Positions 36,013 to 44,729 of a stretch of 56,371 nt of DNA are shown piece by piece. Position 1 is the first letter of the stretch, and every line of letters begins with the position of its first letter. A program made the translations under genes and the position numbers. Under the pieces are notes generated by a model. The model searched no databases. It was not told the DNA's origin and saw only the letters and a program-made list of their open reading frames with translations. Source of the stretch: Oleispira sp963933055 (GTDB lineage Bacteria > Pseudomonadota > Gammaproteobacteria > Pseudomonadales > Oceanobacteraceae); the NCBI GenBank assembly GCA_963933055.1, contig CAWVSY010000021.1, positions 1 to 56,371 on the forward strand, written 5' to 3'.

Positions 36013-37271
36013 AAAGGATGCTCATCTTCCGCCCATAACGAGACCAACAGCCCCTCAATCCAATCAACAGGTACCTCTTCAACCGAGCGATGCTGCCATT
36101 TGGGTTGGTGATCTTTATCAATTACCCTTGCGCGCACACCTTCAGCAAAGTCAGGGTGACGCACTGATTGCAAAGCGACGATTAATTCCCACTGCACAAC
36201 GTCTTTTAAGGTCATATTTCGACCTAAAACTAACTGCTGCATAATAAGATGCGCCGTTGCAGGACAACCACCATAAAGATTATCTCGCCCCTGATTAAAC
36301 CACGCATTATCAGAATCGATCAGCCCAAACTGATTCACAAAACTGGCTAATAATTGCTTATTCTGAGCCATAACATCGTAAGCATTGAGAGGATTTACAA
36401 TCACTTCATTCGCGGGGTTAGCCGCCGCAAATATTCTTTCTATATCGTCTTTATTATCGTCATAATTCGAGCAAGGAAATACAGCATCCGAGTGTTTTTC
36501 AAATGACGTTAATAATTCTCGAACATACTGATTGTTCATCGCTTTATTCGCCTGCCAAGGCTGGTGGCGCAGCTGTTCAATCAACTCGGGAAGCTCATCA
36601 TTTCCTAGGCAATAATCAATCAATCCCGCTTGCTTGCAATCAACCGCGTTCATCTGGCTTCCGGTTAATCCCATCCAATGACCTAAAGGAAAAGGTAAAC
36701 GACTAAGATAATAACTGCCTGCGACATCAGGAAATAAGCCGATGTTAATTTCAGGCCACGCAAGCTTCAGGGTTTCAGTGCCTACTTTATGACTAGCACC
36801 GATGAATAACCCTAAGCCTCCGCCCATCACAAACCCTTTTCCCCAAGCAATAATTGGTTTACCAAAAAGGTGAACTCGATAATTTTTGCTGTATTCGGCG
36901 GTAAAAAAAGCATCGGCATAACGTAGATGATCGTCCCCGGAAGCGTTCATGCTGTTATACAATTTGCGAATATCACCACCCGCACAAAAGGCCTTATCAC
37001 CAGCCCCTTGCATGACTACGGCGACAATATCATCATCTTCTTGCCACACAGCTAATACATCATCAATTAAGTTGACCATTTCCAGGTCAACGGCATTCAT
37101 TGTTTTAGCTGAATTCAGCGTCATTATGCCGATTTTATGCTGGCCATCGTGGCTGATGATTTCTTCAGCAAGAATCGAAGGTGAATTATCTGGAAGTAAA
37201 GGCTCTTGCATCAATAACGGTGCATTTTTCTTATTAATAGATTTTTTATTTCGAGCTGAAGTTTTAGCCAT
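36000..37271 (-). CDS. 3-hydroxyisobutyryl-CoA hydrolase-like protein (enoyl-CoA hydratase/isomerase superfamily)
   Basis: This protein of about 423 residues has the crotonase fold. The oxyanion-hole segments are GDKAFCAGGDIRKLY and GKGFVMGGGLGLF. The catalytic-type acidic residues lie in WPEINIGLFPDVAGSYYLSRL, as in hydroxyisobutyryl-CoA hydrolases of valine breakdown. The N-terminus is Lys/Ser-rich. I chose ATG 37271, which has AGAG about 7 bases upstream; the ATG at 37295 has poor spacing. No other valine-pathway genes are nearby, so the substrate is inferred from sequence only. Confidence 0.85.
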   Translation of the reverse strand: MAKTSARNKKSINKKNAPLLMQEPLLPDNSPSILAEEIISHDGQHKIGIMTLNSAKTMNAVDLEMVNLIDDVLAVWQEDDDIVAVVMQGAGDKAFCAGGDIRKLYNSMNASGDDHLRYADAFFTAEYSKNYRVHLFGKPIIAWGKGFVMGGGLGLFIGASHKVGTETLKLAWPEINIGLFPDVAGSYYLSRLPFPLGHWMGLTGSQMNAVDCKQAGLIDYCLGNDELPELIEQLRHQPWQANKAMNNQYVRELLTSFEKHSDAVFPCSNYDDNKDDIERIFAAANPANEVIVNPLNAYDVMAQNKQLLASFVNQFGLIDSDNAWFNQGRDNLYGGCPATAHLIMQQLVLGRNMTLKDVVQWELIVALQSVRHPDFAEGVRARVIDKDHQPKWQHRSVEEVPVDWIEGLLVSLWAEDEHPFKSL

Positions 37272-37328
37272 GATAGACTCTTTTTTTGTATTCATTCTTT
37301 TATCAGTTTACAGGTTAAGGGGCATCAA

Positions 37329-38060
37329 TTGCAGCTGTTATTCGCCTTTATTATTCTTAGCGTTATTACCCTTATCGCCGTTTTATTAGTGCTGCTGAGT
37401 AAAAACAGTCGCAGTGGCAAGGTCCGTGACATTGCCAACCAACAGCATTGGGACTATCAGGAGTATCTCGATTTTAATGATCGCTTAAAAGAAGCAAACT
37501 TCGGCCTACTCAACTACAGTCAAAATGTTATTTTTCGTCATGTACTCAATGCAGCCAACATAACATTCTTCGATTGTCGCGCAATTGAACCCAGCGGCAT
37601 TCATAATAGCAGCATTATTTTATCGTATCTGAATTTGGAACAACGCTTTCAAACTTTACAGGCAACGTTCAGCCCGATGGCAACCCAACCATCAATAAAT
37701 GGCCGTAACCCTATCAATGCCCTGCAATCCCCTATTGATAATAATCATCTTACACGCCTACGCCATATGCAAAAATTATCCGCAGCAAATCCACATTATG
37801 CGTTTCAAAAATATCACTTACACAGCAATCAGCAATCTCTATTAGAAGACTTTTTACAACAGCACATAGAACGCTCAGGGCGAGAGAATAATCTATCAAC
37901 TTGGCTTTTGGCGCATCCGCACCTTCACATTGAAATTAGTAATGGCATCCTCTTAGCCTATCAACCCAATAAATTGTTGGATGAAGAATCTATTATGCCT
38001 GCCATCAATGCGGTTATGAGTCTTTCGACGGCGTTGAACACATCTTCATACACTGATTAA
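37329..38060 (+). CDS. Membrane-anchored protein of unknown function
   Basis: This 243-residue protein starts at TTG 37329 with AAGGGG about 6 bases upstream. Residues 3-23 form one strong membrane helix. The rest is soluble, with WDYQEYLDFNDRLKEANFGLLNY early and a His-rich stretch (AHPHLHIEISNGILLAY) near the end. I recognise no family. It lies 20 bp before the lipase gene and may be cotranscribed with it. Confidence 0.7.
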   Translation: MQLLFAFIILSVITLIAVLLVLLSKNSRSGKVRDIANQQHWDYQEYLDFNDRLKEANFGLLNYSQNVIFRHVLNAANITFFDCRAIEPSGIHNSSIILSYLNLEQRFQTLQATFSPMATQPSINGRNPINALQSPIDNNHLTRLRHMQKLSAANPHYAFQKYHLHSNQQSLLEDFLQQHIERSGRENNLSTWLLAHPHLHIEISNGILLAYQPNKLLDEESIMPAINAVMSLSTALNTSSYTD

Positions 38061-38080
38061 TACAGAAATAGAGAATTACA

Positions 38081-39055
38081 ATGATAAAAAAACTCCAATA
38101 CTATGCCTCAGTAACACTCATCGGTAGCAGCCTACTGTTCACCGGTTGCACCGCTAACCAACAAGACAGTCTTTTTGATAGTGTTATTGGCTTAGCCCGC
38201 GACAGTGCCGGCTTAGAAGTTAAAACAGCCAGTGCCAATGATGTCACCCTCACCTACATGGAACGCATGGGCAAGCAAAAGAATGCTGAAAGTATCGTAT
38301 TAGTACATGGGTTTTCTGCTAATAAAGATAATTGGATCCGTTTCACAAGTGCCATCGATGAGAAATACCATGTTATTGCCGTGGATTTAGCCGGTCATGG
38401 AGATTCTGAAAAACGATTAACCACCGATTATGGTTTAGTTAAACAAGCCGAGCGCTTAGATGCATTACTTACTAACTTAGACATTAAAGAATTTCATATT
38501 GCTGGCAACTCTATGGGAGGCGCTATCAGTGCAATTTATAGCGTTAATTACCCTGATAGAGTGAAAAGTTTAAACCTAATCGATGCCGCAGGGATTGATG
38601 GTGAAACGCCCAGCGAATACTACCAAGCACTTGCAGAAGGTAAGAATCCGTTAATCGCCACAGATGCCGATAGTTTTGATTACCGCATGGATTTCACCAT
38701 GTCTCAGCCGCCGATGCTTCCTTGGCCATTGCACCCAGCCTTTGTTCGTAAAACCGTTGCGCGCGTTGATATCAACCAAAAAATATTTGCAGATATGGTG
38801 GCAACAAAAGCTCAATTTGAAAAAACAGGTTTTCAGCAAGTGCTGCAATCAAGTATGAATGAGCACAACATTCCAACCATGATTATGTGGGGTAAAGAAG
38901 ATCGCGTTTTAGATGTATCGGCAGTCGCCGCTTTTAAACAAGCGATTCCAAATGCTACCGTACATATATTTGAAGACGTTGGGCACTTACCCATGGTTGA
39001 AATACCGAGTGAAAGTGCCAAGGTCTATCAACAATTTTTATCAACGATTGAATAA
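38081..39055 (+). CDS. Lipoprotein alpha/beta-hydrolase (lipase/esterase)
   Basis: This 324-residue hydrolase has a lipoprotein signal ending in LLFTGC, with Cys23 as the lipidated residue. The oxyanion region is LVHGFSANKDNW. The nucleophile elbow is GNSMGGA near residue 145. The acid is probably in MWGKEDRVLD and the catalytic His in EDVGHLPMVE. This resembles family V bacterial lipases of the Moraxella Lip3 type. The expected location is the outer or inner membrane, facing the periplasm or outside. The substrate is unknown. Confidence 0.88.
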   Translation: MIKKLQYYASVTLIGSSLLFTGCTANQQDSLFDSVIGLARDSAGLEVKTASANDVTLTYMERMGKQKNAESIVLVHGFSANKDNWIRFTSAIDEKYHVIAVDLAGHGDSEKRLTTDYGLVKQAERLDALLTNLDIKEFHIAGNSMGGAISAIYSVNYPDRVKSLNLIDAAGIDGETPSEYYQALAEGKNPLIATDADSFDYRMDFTMSQPPMLPWPLHPAFVRKTVARVDINQKIFADMVATKAQFEKTGFQQVLQSSMNEHNIPTMIMWGKEDRVLDVSAVAAFKQAIPNATVHIFEDVGHLPMVEIPSESAKVYQQFLSTIE

Positions 39056-39213
39056 ATGAAAGGAAGCACCCGTCTATTTTTTATACAGCGCGATGCTCAA
39101 ATTAATTATTTTTTAGACTAACTATTTTTCATAATGAGCTATTCATCCTATTAATTGTATCTCTAGACATGCTTAGTGATAATATAAATTTTTATTTTTA
39201 AGCGAGCATATCT

Positions 39214-39639
39214 ATGAGCAATATTTGGTTAAATAGCCCAAGCATTGAAGCATTAAATCTGCAAATGGAAAATACGGCCTGCAGTAACCTCGGCATCAAG
39301 ATTACCGAAATCGGGGATGATTATATGACGGGTACCATGCCTGCTGATGAACGTACGTTTCAGCCCATTGGCCTTATTCACGGCGGTGCGAACGTACTGC
39401 TCGCCGAAACTTTAGGCAGCATGGCCGCAAATTGCTGCATCGACTTGTCTCAAGAGTATTGTGTTGGCCAAGAAATTAATGCCAACCACTTACGCGGAGT
39501 GCGTACCGGAGAGGTTACAGGCATTGCAAAAATCATTCATAAAGGCCGCACATCTCAAGTATGGGAAATTCGTATTTCTGATGAGCAAGGGAAATTAAGC
39601 TGTATTTCTCGCTTAACAATGGCCGTTATCAAGCGTTAA
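39214..39639 (+). CDS. Hotdog-fold acyl-CoA thioesterase (MenI/YdiI-like)
   Basis: This 141-residue thioesterase of the PaaI/MenI group carries the signature LIHGGANVLLAETLGS, with the catalytic Glu, near residue 55. GTMPADERTFQPIGL precedes it and HKGRTSQVWEIRI follows. Such enzymes hydrolyse aromatic or fatty acyl-CoA. No menaquinone genes are seen, so specificity is open. It stands alone, with AT-rich DNA upstream that probably holds its promoter. Confidence 0.87.
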   Translation: MSNIWLNSPSIEALNLQMENTACSNLGIKITEIGDDYMTGTMPADERTFQPIGLIHGGANVLLAETLGSMAANCCIDLSQEYCVGQEINANHLRGVRTGEVTGIAKIIHKGRTSQVWEIRISDEQGKLSCISRLTMAVIKR

Positions 39640-39677
39640 TCGCTCTTTAAATAGACCAAATAAGATACGCTTAAGCT

Positions 39678-39893
39678 TTATTTAAGTGCAGGCGTATCCG
39701 CCGCGAGTCCTTGATCACACTTATTACATTGTAATTCAAAACCTAACATAGCCTTACGACCTTCAACAGTGATAACCCAAGGGCGACTGGTCCAAGGTGG
39801 GTCATGGCGAACGTGTTGAAAATGGCCGCAGACAAGCTCCGCGACCCAATGATTCTCTTCGTCTTTATGATAGCCTATGATCCCTTGCTTCAT
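39678..39893 (-). CDS. DUF3565 family protein
   Basis: This 71-residue protein has the DUF3565 pattern: GYHKDEENHWVAEL, then CGHFQHVRHDPPW, RPWV and a C-terminal CNKCD. The Cys and His residues could bind a metal. The ATG at 39893 follows AGAGG at good spacing; the frame extends six codons further. Function is unknown. Confidence 0.82.
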   Translation of the reverse strand: MKQGIIGYHKDEENHWVAELVCGHFQHVRHDPPWTSRPWVITVEGRKAMLGFELQCNKCDQGLAADTPALK

Positions 39894-39961
39894 GCTAACA
39901 CCTCTCGCCACCTAATATTATGAGCCGATAGCCTGCTTTACTTATTCCTGTAGATCAAGCC

Positions 39962-41464
39962 TCAAACACGAGTAAGCGCAAATTTAAACTCACTGCCTTT
40001 TCCTAATTGGCTTGATACTGAAATGGATGATTTGTGCAAATCACATATTTTCTTCACGATTGCCAACCCTAATCCAGAGCCCAATTTTGAAGAATGCCTC
40101 TGCTGCTGACAGCGGTAATATCGCTCAAATAAATACGGAATGTCTTCGGCCAATATGCCTTTACCTTCGTCAATAACATGCAAACTGGTTTTGTCATCAA
40201 GGTTATTTATATGCAAACGTATTATGCTATTTTCTGGACTGTATTTGATTGCATTATCTAATAAATTTTGTACAACCCGTTGAATCAAAGCAATATCAGC
40301 TTTTACTTTATAATCTTGATCGTCAATATCCATTTTAAAACTGATATTTTTACCCTGAGCGCTCCAGCGGGCATCTTGCAAACTGTCATGAAGTAATTCT
40401 TTTAAAGAGAAAACTTCTAGTGACGGTGTCATACTGCCCGATTCAAGTTTTGCCAGCTCAAATAATTGATCAATTAAGCCGGATAATTTATTACTCTGCT
40501 TTAACGCAATGACTAAATATTCTTTTCTTTTTTCTGCAGTTAAAGGCTTCTGCTCTTCTTTGATTATAATGGTTTCAACATACCCTTGAATCGTCGCGAG
40601 TGGTGTTTTTAAATCATGTGAGATATTCGCAATAAATTCTCTGCGCTGCTGATCGACGTCTTTAATTTTTTCGAACTGCTCCTTCATGTGCTGAACCATG
40701 GCTAATACACTGAAAGAGAGTTGGTCTATTTCATCCTGATGACCAAAATAAGAAGGCTTCTTATGCTTTATTATGCTTGAGAAATCTTCAAAATTAGTCA
40801 GTTGAAAATTCTTAACCTGCACTGATAATTTACGCAATCGATGAGTCATAAAGTAAAAAATAATGACAGAAAAAATAATCGTTAATAAAATACTGCCAAA
40901 TAAAGCTGCAATACCTAAACTAAGAATATTACTGCTTTTGATTGAATCAATAATACCTTGCTCTACGGCCCCACCCAATACCACATAAAGATAACCCGCT
41001 AACGCTCCTGCCTCCATAATAGGTGATACTGAAAATGGCTTTAATTCGTTTCTTACTTTTGGATCTTGAGCTAAAATAGGCAGTGTCCGAGTCGGCGATA
41101 AGAATTCATTAATAGCCGCTAAATCAATTGCTTGATGCTCTAGTTCAACATCATCCTGATTAGAAATCACCACGCCTGTTTTTGATAATAGATATACCTC
41201 AACAGAGGGATTAATGACCATAGCTCGATTAGCCAACAATTCAAGCTCAGAGACATTTACAACCCCTTTTGAAATGAGCTGCTGCTGTTGAGTGATATAC
41301 ATTGCAATACTTTCATTTAATTTCTGAGTTATTTCTTGAGAGTAAGCTTTGTTTCCATACTGCCAAACATAAGACAAAACAAGACTTTGAAATAACAAAA
41401 GAATTAAAAACGCTAGCGACAAGCGTACATACAAACGTTTTGATAAACCTAAAATTGATTTCAT
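39962..41464 (-). CDS. Sensor histidine kinase of an OmpR-type two-component system
   Basis: This 500-residue inner-membrane kinase has TM1 near residues 12-34, a periplasmic domain of about 150 residues (NPSVEVYLLSKTGVVI, a PAS/Cache-like strand pattern), and TM2 near 180-205. HAMP follows. The phospho-His is in FIANISHDLKTPLATIQGY. The ATPase boxes include NLLDNAIKYSPE, DEGKGI and GSGLGLAI. I start it at ATG 41464, one base after the regulator stop. The longer frame to 41527 overlaps the regulator and is unlikely. The sensed signal is unknown. Confidence 0.92.
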   Translation of the reverse strand: MKSILGLSKRLYVRLSLAFLILLLFQSLVLSYVWQYGNKAYSQEITQKLNESIAMYITQQQQLISKGVVNVSELELLANRAMVINPSVEVYLLSKTGVVISNQDDVELEHQAIDLAAINEFLSPTRTLPILAQDPKVRNELKPFSVSPIMEAGALAGYLYVVLGGAVEQGIIDSIKSSNILSLGIAALFGSILLTIIFSVIIFYFMTHRLRKLSVQVKNFQLTNFEDFSSIIKHKKPSYFGHQDEIDQLSFSVLAMVQHMKEQFEKIKDVDQQRREFIANISHDLKTPLATIQGYVETIIIKEEQKPLTAEKRKEYLVIALKQSNKLSGLIDQLFELAKLESGSMTPSLEVFSLKELLHDSLQDARWSAQGKNISFKMDIDDQDYKVKADIALIQRVVQNLLDNAIKYSPENSIIRLHINNLDDKTSLHVIDEGKGILAEDIPYLFERYYRCQQQRHSSKLGSGLGLAIVKKICDLHKSSISVSSQLGKGSEFKFALTRV

Positions 41465-41465
41465 A

Positions 41466-42197
41466 TTATAAATCTTCACTGAGTTTATAACCCACGCCCC
41501 AAACTGTCTCGATACAATGTTTGTCATCTAATACTGAGGACAATTTATTTCTCAAGCGATTGATATGGGAATTAACAGTATGTTCATAACCTTGATGCGA
41601 GACTCCCCATACAGAATCTAATAATTCCATGCGTGAATAGACTCGGCCAGGTGATTTGGCAAAATGAAATAGCAGTTCAAATTCACGACTGGTTAATTCA
41701 ATTTTAATGCCTGCAATCGTTACTTTTCGCTTATCAATATCCAAATCGAGCTTGCCGTAGCGAATACGATGCTGCTCAATTTCAGGAACACTGTTTTTTT
41801 CATTGATGGTATTTCGTCGCAATAATGCTTTAATACGAGCACTCAATTCCAGCAGACGAAATGGTTTCGTAACATAATCATCCGCGCCTATTTCAAACCC
41901 TAATACCTGATCTAATTCAGTGGACTTACTGGTAAGCATCAGTATAGGCGTCAAAATATGATGACTGCGCAGCTGTTTACAAATTTCTAAACCGTCCATA
42001 TCGGGTAATCGAAGATCTAATAAAATGACATCCCAGGCTTGATTTAAGCCAGCTTCAAAACCGACCTTGCCATTATGAATGACCTGTACGGTTCGATAGA
42101 TGTCACTTAAATGCAGCAACAACAATTGAGCAATATCTTGATCATCTTCTATGATCAGAATGCGTTTATCATTTAATATTGCTGCATTATTTTCCAT
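41466..42197 (-). CDS. OmpR/PhoB-family response regulator
   Basis: This 243-residue regulator has a receiver domain (residues 12-125) with acidic pocket IEDDQD, phospho-acceptor Asp in VILLDLRLPDMDG, and the Lys of TKPF. The C-terminal winged helix (residues 145-240) contains ELTSREFELLFHFAKSPGRVYSRMELL and HINRLRNKL. Its gene is followed within a base by its kinase. The lipoprotein gene lies upstream (57 bp) on the same strand, so all three may be one transcript. Its likely site is described at 43177-43243. Confidence 0.93.
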   Translation of the reverse strand: MENNAAILNDKRILIIEDDQDIAQLLLLHLSDIYRTVQVIHNGKVGFEAGLNQAWDVILLDLRLPDMDGLEICKQLRSHHILTPILMLTSKSTELDQVLGFEIGADDYVTKPFRLLELSARIKALLRRNTINEKNSVPEIEQHRIRYGKLDLDIDKRKVTIAGIKIELTSREFELLFHFAKSPGRVYSRMELLDSVWGVSHQGYEHTVNSHINRLRNKLSSVLDDKHCIETVWGVGYKLSEDL

Positions 42198-42212
42198 ATT
42201 TCACTCTTGTTT

Positions 42213-42248
42213 ATGACCTAATAATTCAAAATAAATTACTTAGGTCAT
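42213..42248. repeat. 9-bp inverted repeat between lipoprotein and regulator genes
   Basis: ATGACCTAA (42213-42221) and TTAGGTCAT (42240-42248) are exact complements 18 bp apart. No T tract follows on the reverse strand. It could be an operator or a weak RNA hairpin. Confidence 0.5.
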
Positions 42249-42254
42249 GCGTAC

Positions 42255-43130
42255 TTATTGAATAACGATTAACGCAGAGGGTAACGTCATAGCAACGTTA
42301 TCCGTCATCTCTTGTGGGCCACTTGGTTGTTCAATCACGGCCACTAACGGTTTCAAACTAAAAGGCGCCGAAGAGTTATCAGGATTAGGCTCTACTGAAA
42401 TAACCGCCGTTTTACCGACTAAATCAAGGGCGGGAGTAATGAAATCTTGCCCTGGGAAATCAGGACCTGGGCTAGGCCCAGCCGCCGCGCCTGCGCCATC
42501 GCTATCAGCCATGGCAACATTGGTGAAGGTTCCTGTTGAAATAGGCCCATCATCAACAACCCAGCCTTCATACTGCCAGCCTGCAGGCAGTGTTGGTAAA
42601 GTAAGTCCCGCTACGGCCATACCGCTTGAATTATCTAAATACCATATACCTTGAGTCGGTGTTGCGTTGCCATTCGTGGGGGTTGCCAGAATAAAACGCC
42701 CTTCAATACCAGAGAAATCTGTTGCTAATGCTGATTCATGATTTGTTATGGCTGTTGTACGCCCATTGATTAAATCACCAGCAATAATATGGACGGCTGA
42801 AGGTGCGGGAACATCACCCACTTCGGGTTCAATGGTTACTATAAAAGTAGTGGCACGTTCTGCCATATCGCCATCAAGATTGAAGCTTGCTGGTACTGTT
42901 TGATTATTTTCAATATCAAAAGTTCCCGTAGAAACAGGAGAACCATCAACAATAATCCAGCCCTCGTAATCGTAATCAGCACCTAATGCCTGCAAATTTG
43001 TAGGTGTTATGGTGAGTTGTGAAAGGTTATCTTCACTATCCGTCGCGTTATTATTTTTGTCGTTACCCCCACACGCGATCAGGGATGTGGTGATTGCTGA
43101 ACAGAGGGCAATGCGAGAAAGTGTATTCAT
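42255..43130 (-). CDS. Repeat-containing lipoprotein of unknown function
   Basis: This 291-residue protein has a lipoprotein signal with lipobox LIAC (Cys20), followed by GGNDKNNN. Two copies of a domain are visible: YEGWIIVDGSPVSTGTF near residue 60 and YEGWVVDDGPISTGTF near 190. Each is followed by a long acidic beta-like region with I-S-V-E-P or I-V-T-I-E-P. I recall similar YEGW...STGTF proteins labelled anti-sigma-K-like in some genomes, but no function is established. The ATG 43130 has GGAG about 6 bases upstream; the longer frame begins with TTG. It precedes a two-component system on the same strand. Confidence 0.82.
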   Translation of the reverse strand: MNTLSRIALCSAITTSLIACGGNDKNNNATDSEDNLSQLTITPTNLQALGADYDYEGWIIVDGSPVSTGTFDIENNQTVPASFNLDGDMAERATTFIVTIEPEVGDVPAPSAVHIIAGDLINGRTTAITNHESALATDFSGIEGRFILATPTNGNATPTQGIWYLDNSSGMAVAGLTLPTLPAGWQYEGWVVDDGPISTGTFTNVAMADSDGAGAAAGPSPGPDFPGQDFITPALDLVGKTAVISVEPNPDNSSAPFSLKPLVAVIEQPSGPQEMTDNVAMTLPSALIVIQ

Positions 43131-43176
43131 GATTATCTCCAATCTTTATATAAGGCTTATTAGAATTACCTTTAAT

Positions 43177-43243
43177 AAGATACGGAGCTGGCCGTGATAA
43201 ATCCTCACAGAAGTATCACAACTTTATGGTCTTTGTTTCACAA
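43177..43243 (-). promoter_or_regulatory. Candidate response-regulator site and promoter of the lipoprotein gene
   Basis: TCACAG at 43205, TCACAA at 43216 and TCACAA at 43238 are spaced 11 and 22 bp apart (read as TTGTGA/CTGTGA on the coding strand). Direct repeats on an 11-bp period are typical for OmpR/PhoB regulators. A possible -10 TATCTT lies at 43182-43177, placing the nearest repeat beside the -35 position. Confidence 0.45.
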
Positions 43244-43302
43244 TAAAATTTTTCAAAATGCACATTAAAGACATAATGAATACGGCTTTGAATTTCTTGT
43301 AT

Positions 43303-44667
43303 TTATAGTGCAGCTTGAATATCGATAAAGCGCGGGCGCTCATTTGAATCCGCCTGCATACAGCGGTCTTTTAAAGCAACTAATACGGAGAGTATTTCGT
43401 CATTATTATTTATCTTGCCACAGCCAAGTAATAATAAATCCTCCAATAAGCAACCAAAGGCACGCACCTCAATACGTTCCATTGCTTCACGCTGTGATAT
43501 CGGCAAAGAAAGCAAGTTTGTCGCAGCGCCAAAATCACCAAACAACATATCCGCCTGATCATTAATCATTGTATTGTGAGCATATACGTCACCATGGCTC
43601 ACACCTTGTCGATGCAAATACGCCATAGCATTTGCCATTTGCTGTGCAATTTTTGCAATGGTCTGGCCATCAAAAATAGTATTTTTAATGAAGGTATCTC
43701 GAGTGCACGTTGTTAACGATGGTGGTAAGCCTAAGTTATAAAAAGTATTAGGAATTAATTCCATCACTAAGCCTAATGTTTTTGCGCCATCACTTTGGTC
43801 TAACTGAGCAATCACCTTAATCAGATTTTCTTGCTCCCCTGCTTGAAGACAACAGTCCAATTCATCTTGCGGATAGCCATCACTTGTTACGTCGCCTTTG
43901 AATATTTTCACCGCAATGTGGTTATCCGTACCGCTTAGGCTAGGGGGCTGTCTCAACCAACCCCCTCGGTAAATCAGCCCTGAAGCACCTTCCCCTAGCA
44001 ATTCTGATAATTTGATATCTACAAGAGGCACATCAACCACAGAGAGACTGTGGCTAGAATTAGTCGCACGACGATTGAATTCATTGCCAGAAAAAGCCAA
44101 CCACGCAAGCTTGGGCAGTTGAAATAACCAATCAGGCATTGACGTTAATTTATTCGCTGACAGTCGAATTAACTCAAGATTTTTGCACGCGGCCATACTC
44201 GCGGGCAATGTTTGTAAATTATTTCCAGCCAGCGCGAGCTTCTGTAAGCGATGCAATTTCCCCATCGAATCAGGTAGTTTTTTAATGCCATTATCCGTCA
44301 ATATTAACCAGCGTGTATTGATGGGTAAAACATCGTCATCGACAGCGGCAAGACGATTTGATTTAAAACTGATCATTTCAAGCTTAGGGCAACGTGCTAA
44401 GACTGCGGGAATGTGCTCAAAATGATTATTCGATAAAAATAGAATCCGCATATTCACCAGAGTTTCAAGCTCATCCGGTAAATCAGTGAGTTGATTATTG
44501 GATAAATCCAATATTTCTAAGCAATCTGCTAAATCAAATATCTCTTTTGGCAGTTCTGTTAAGCCTGCATCTATCTGTAAGCGAACAATCAATTCTTGCT
44601 GCTGAGATAGTCGATATGCAGAAGTTAACTGCCCGGCCTGAAGCTGTTGTAACGTCGAATGGGACAA
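43303..44667 (-). CDS. Leucine-rich-repeat protein kinase
   Basis: This 454-residue protein joins about seven leucine-rich repeats (residues 27-200, pattern LxxLxLxxNxLxxLP) to a eukaryote-type kinase domain (218-454). The glycine loop is LGEGASGLIYRG and the ATP Lys is Lys254 (IAVKIFK). The catalytic loop is SHGDVYAHN with Asp360 and Asn365, and DFG is at 378-380. HGD replaces HRD, so it is a non-RD kinase. No membrane helix or signal is seen, so it should be cytoplasmic. The start is TTG 44667, preceded by AGGG that lies in a hairpin. From memory a similar family exists in Pseudomonas; its targets are unknown to me. Confidence 0.88.
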   Translation of the reverse strand: MSHSTLQQLQAGQLTSAYRLSQQQELIVRLQIDAGLTELPKEIFDLADCLEILDLSNNQLTDLPDELETLVNMRILFLSNNHFEHIPAVLARCPKLEMISFKSNRLAAVDDDVLPINTRWLILTDNGIKKLPDSMGKLHRLQKLALAGNNLQTLPASMAACKNLELIRLSANKLTSMPDWLFQLPKLAWLAFSGNEFNRRATNSSHSLSVVDVPLVDIKLSELLGEGASGLIYRGGWLRQPPSLSGTDNHIAVKIFKGDVTSDGYPQDELDCCLQAGEQENLIKVIAQLDQSDGAKTLGLVMELIPNTFYNLGLPPSLTTCTRDTFIKNTIFDGQTIAKIAQQMANAMAYLHRQGVSHGDVYAHNTMINDQADMLFGDFGAATNLLSLPISQREAMERIEVRAFGCLLEDLLLLGCGKINNNDEILSVLVALKDRCMQADSNERPRFIDIQAAL

Positions 44668-44674
44668 GTTAAAA

Positions 44675-44708
44675 CCCTAAAATAAGCGAAATTTTTGCTT
44701 ATTTTAGG
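44675..44708 (-). promoter_or_regulatory. Hairpin sequestering the ribosome-binding site of the LRR kinase
   Basis: CCTAAAATAAGC (44676-44687) and GCTTATTTTAGG (44697-44708) form a perfect 12-bp stem with a 9-nt loop. On the reverse strand the AGGG used by the TTG start 7 bases downstream overlaps the end of the stem. It also lies directly between the PepSY gene and the kinase gene, and could double as a weak terminator. Confidence 0.6.
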
Positions 44709-44729
44709 CGAATAACGATAGAAACGCAG

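Noticed and set aside
39056..39118. 20-codon frame directly after the lipase stop
   Set aside because: Too short and without family or conserved features; likely chance.
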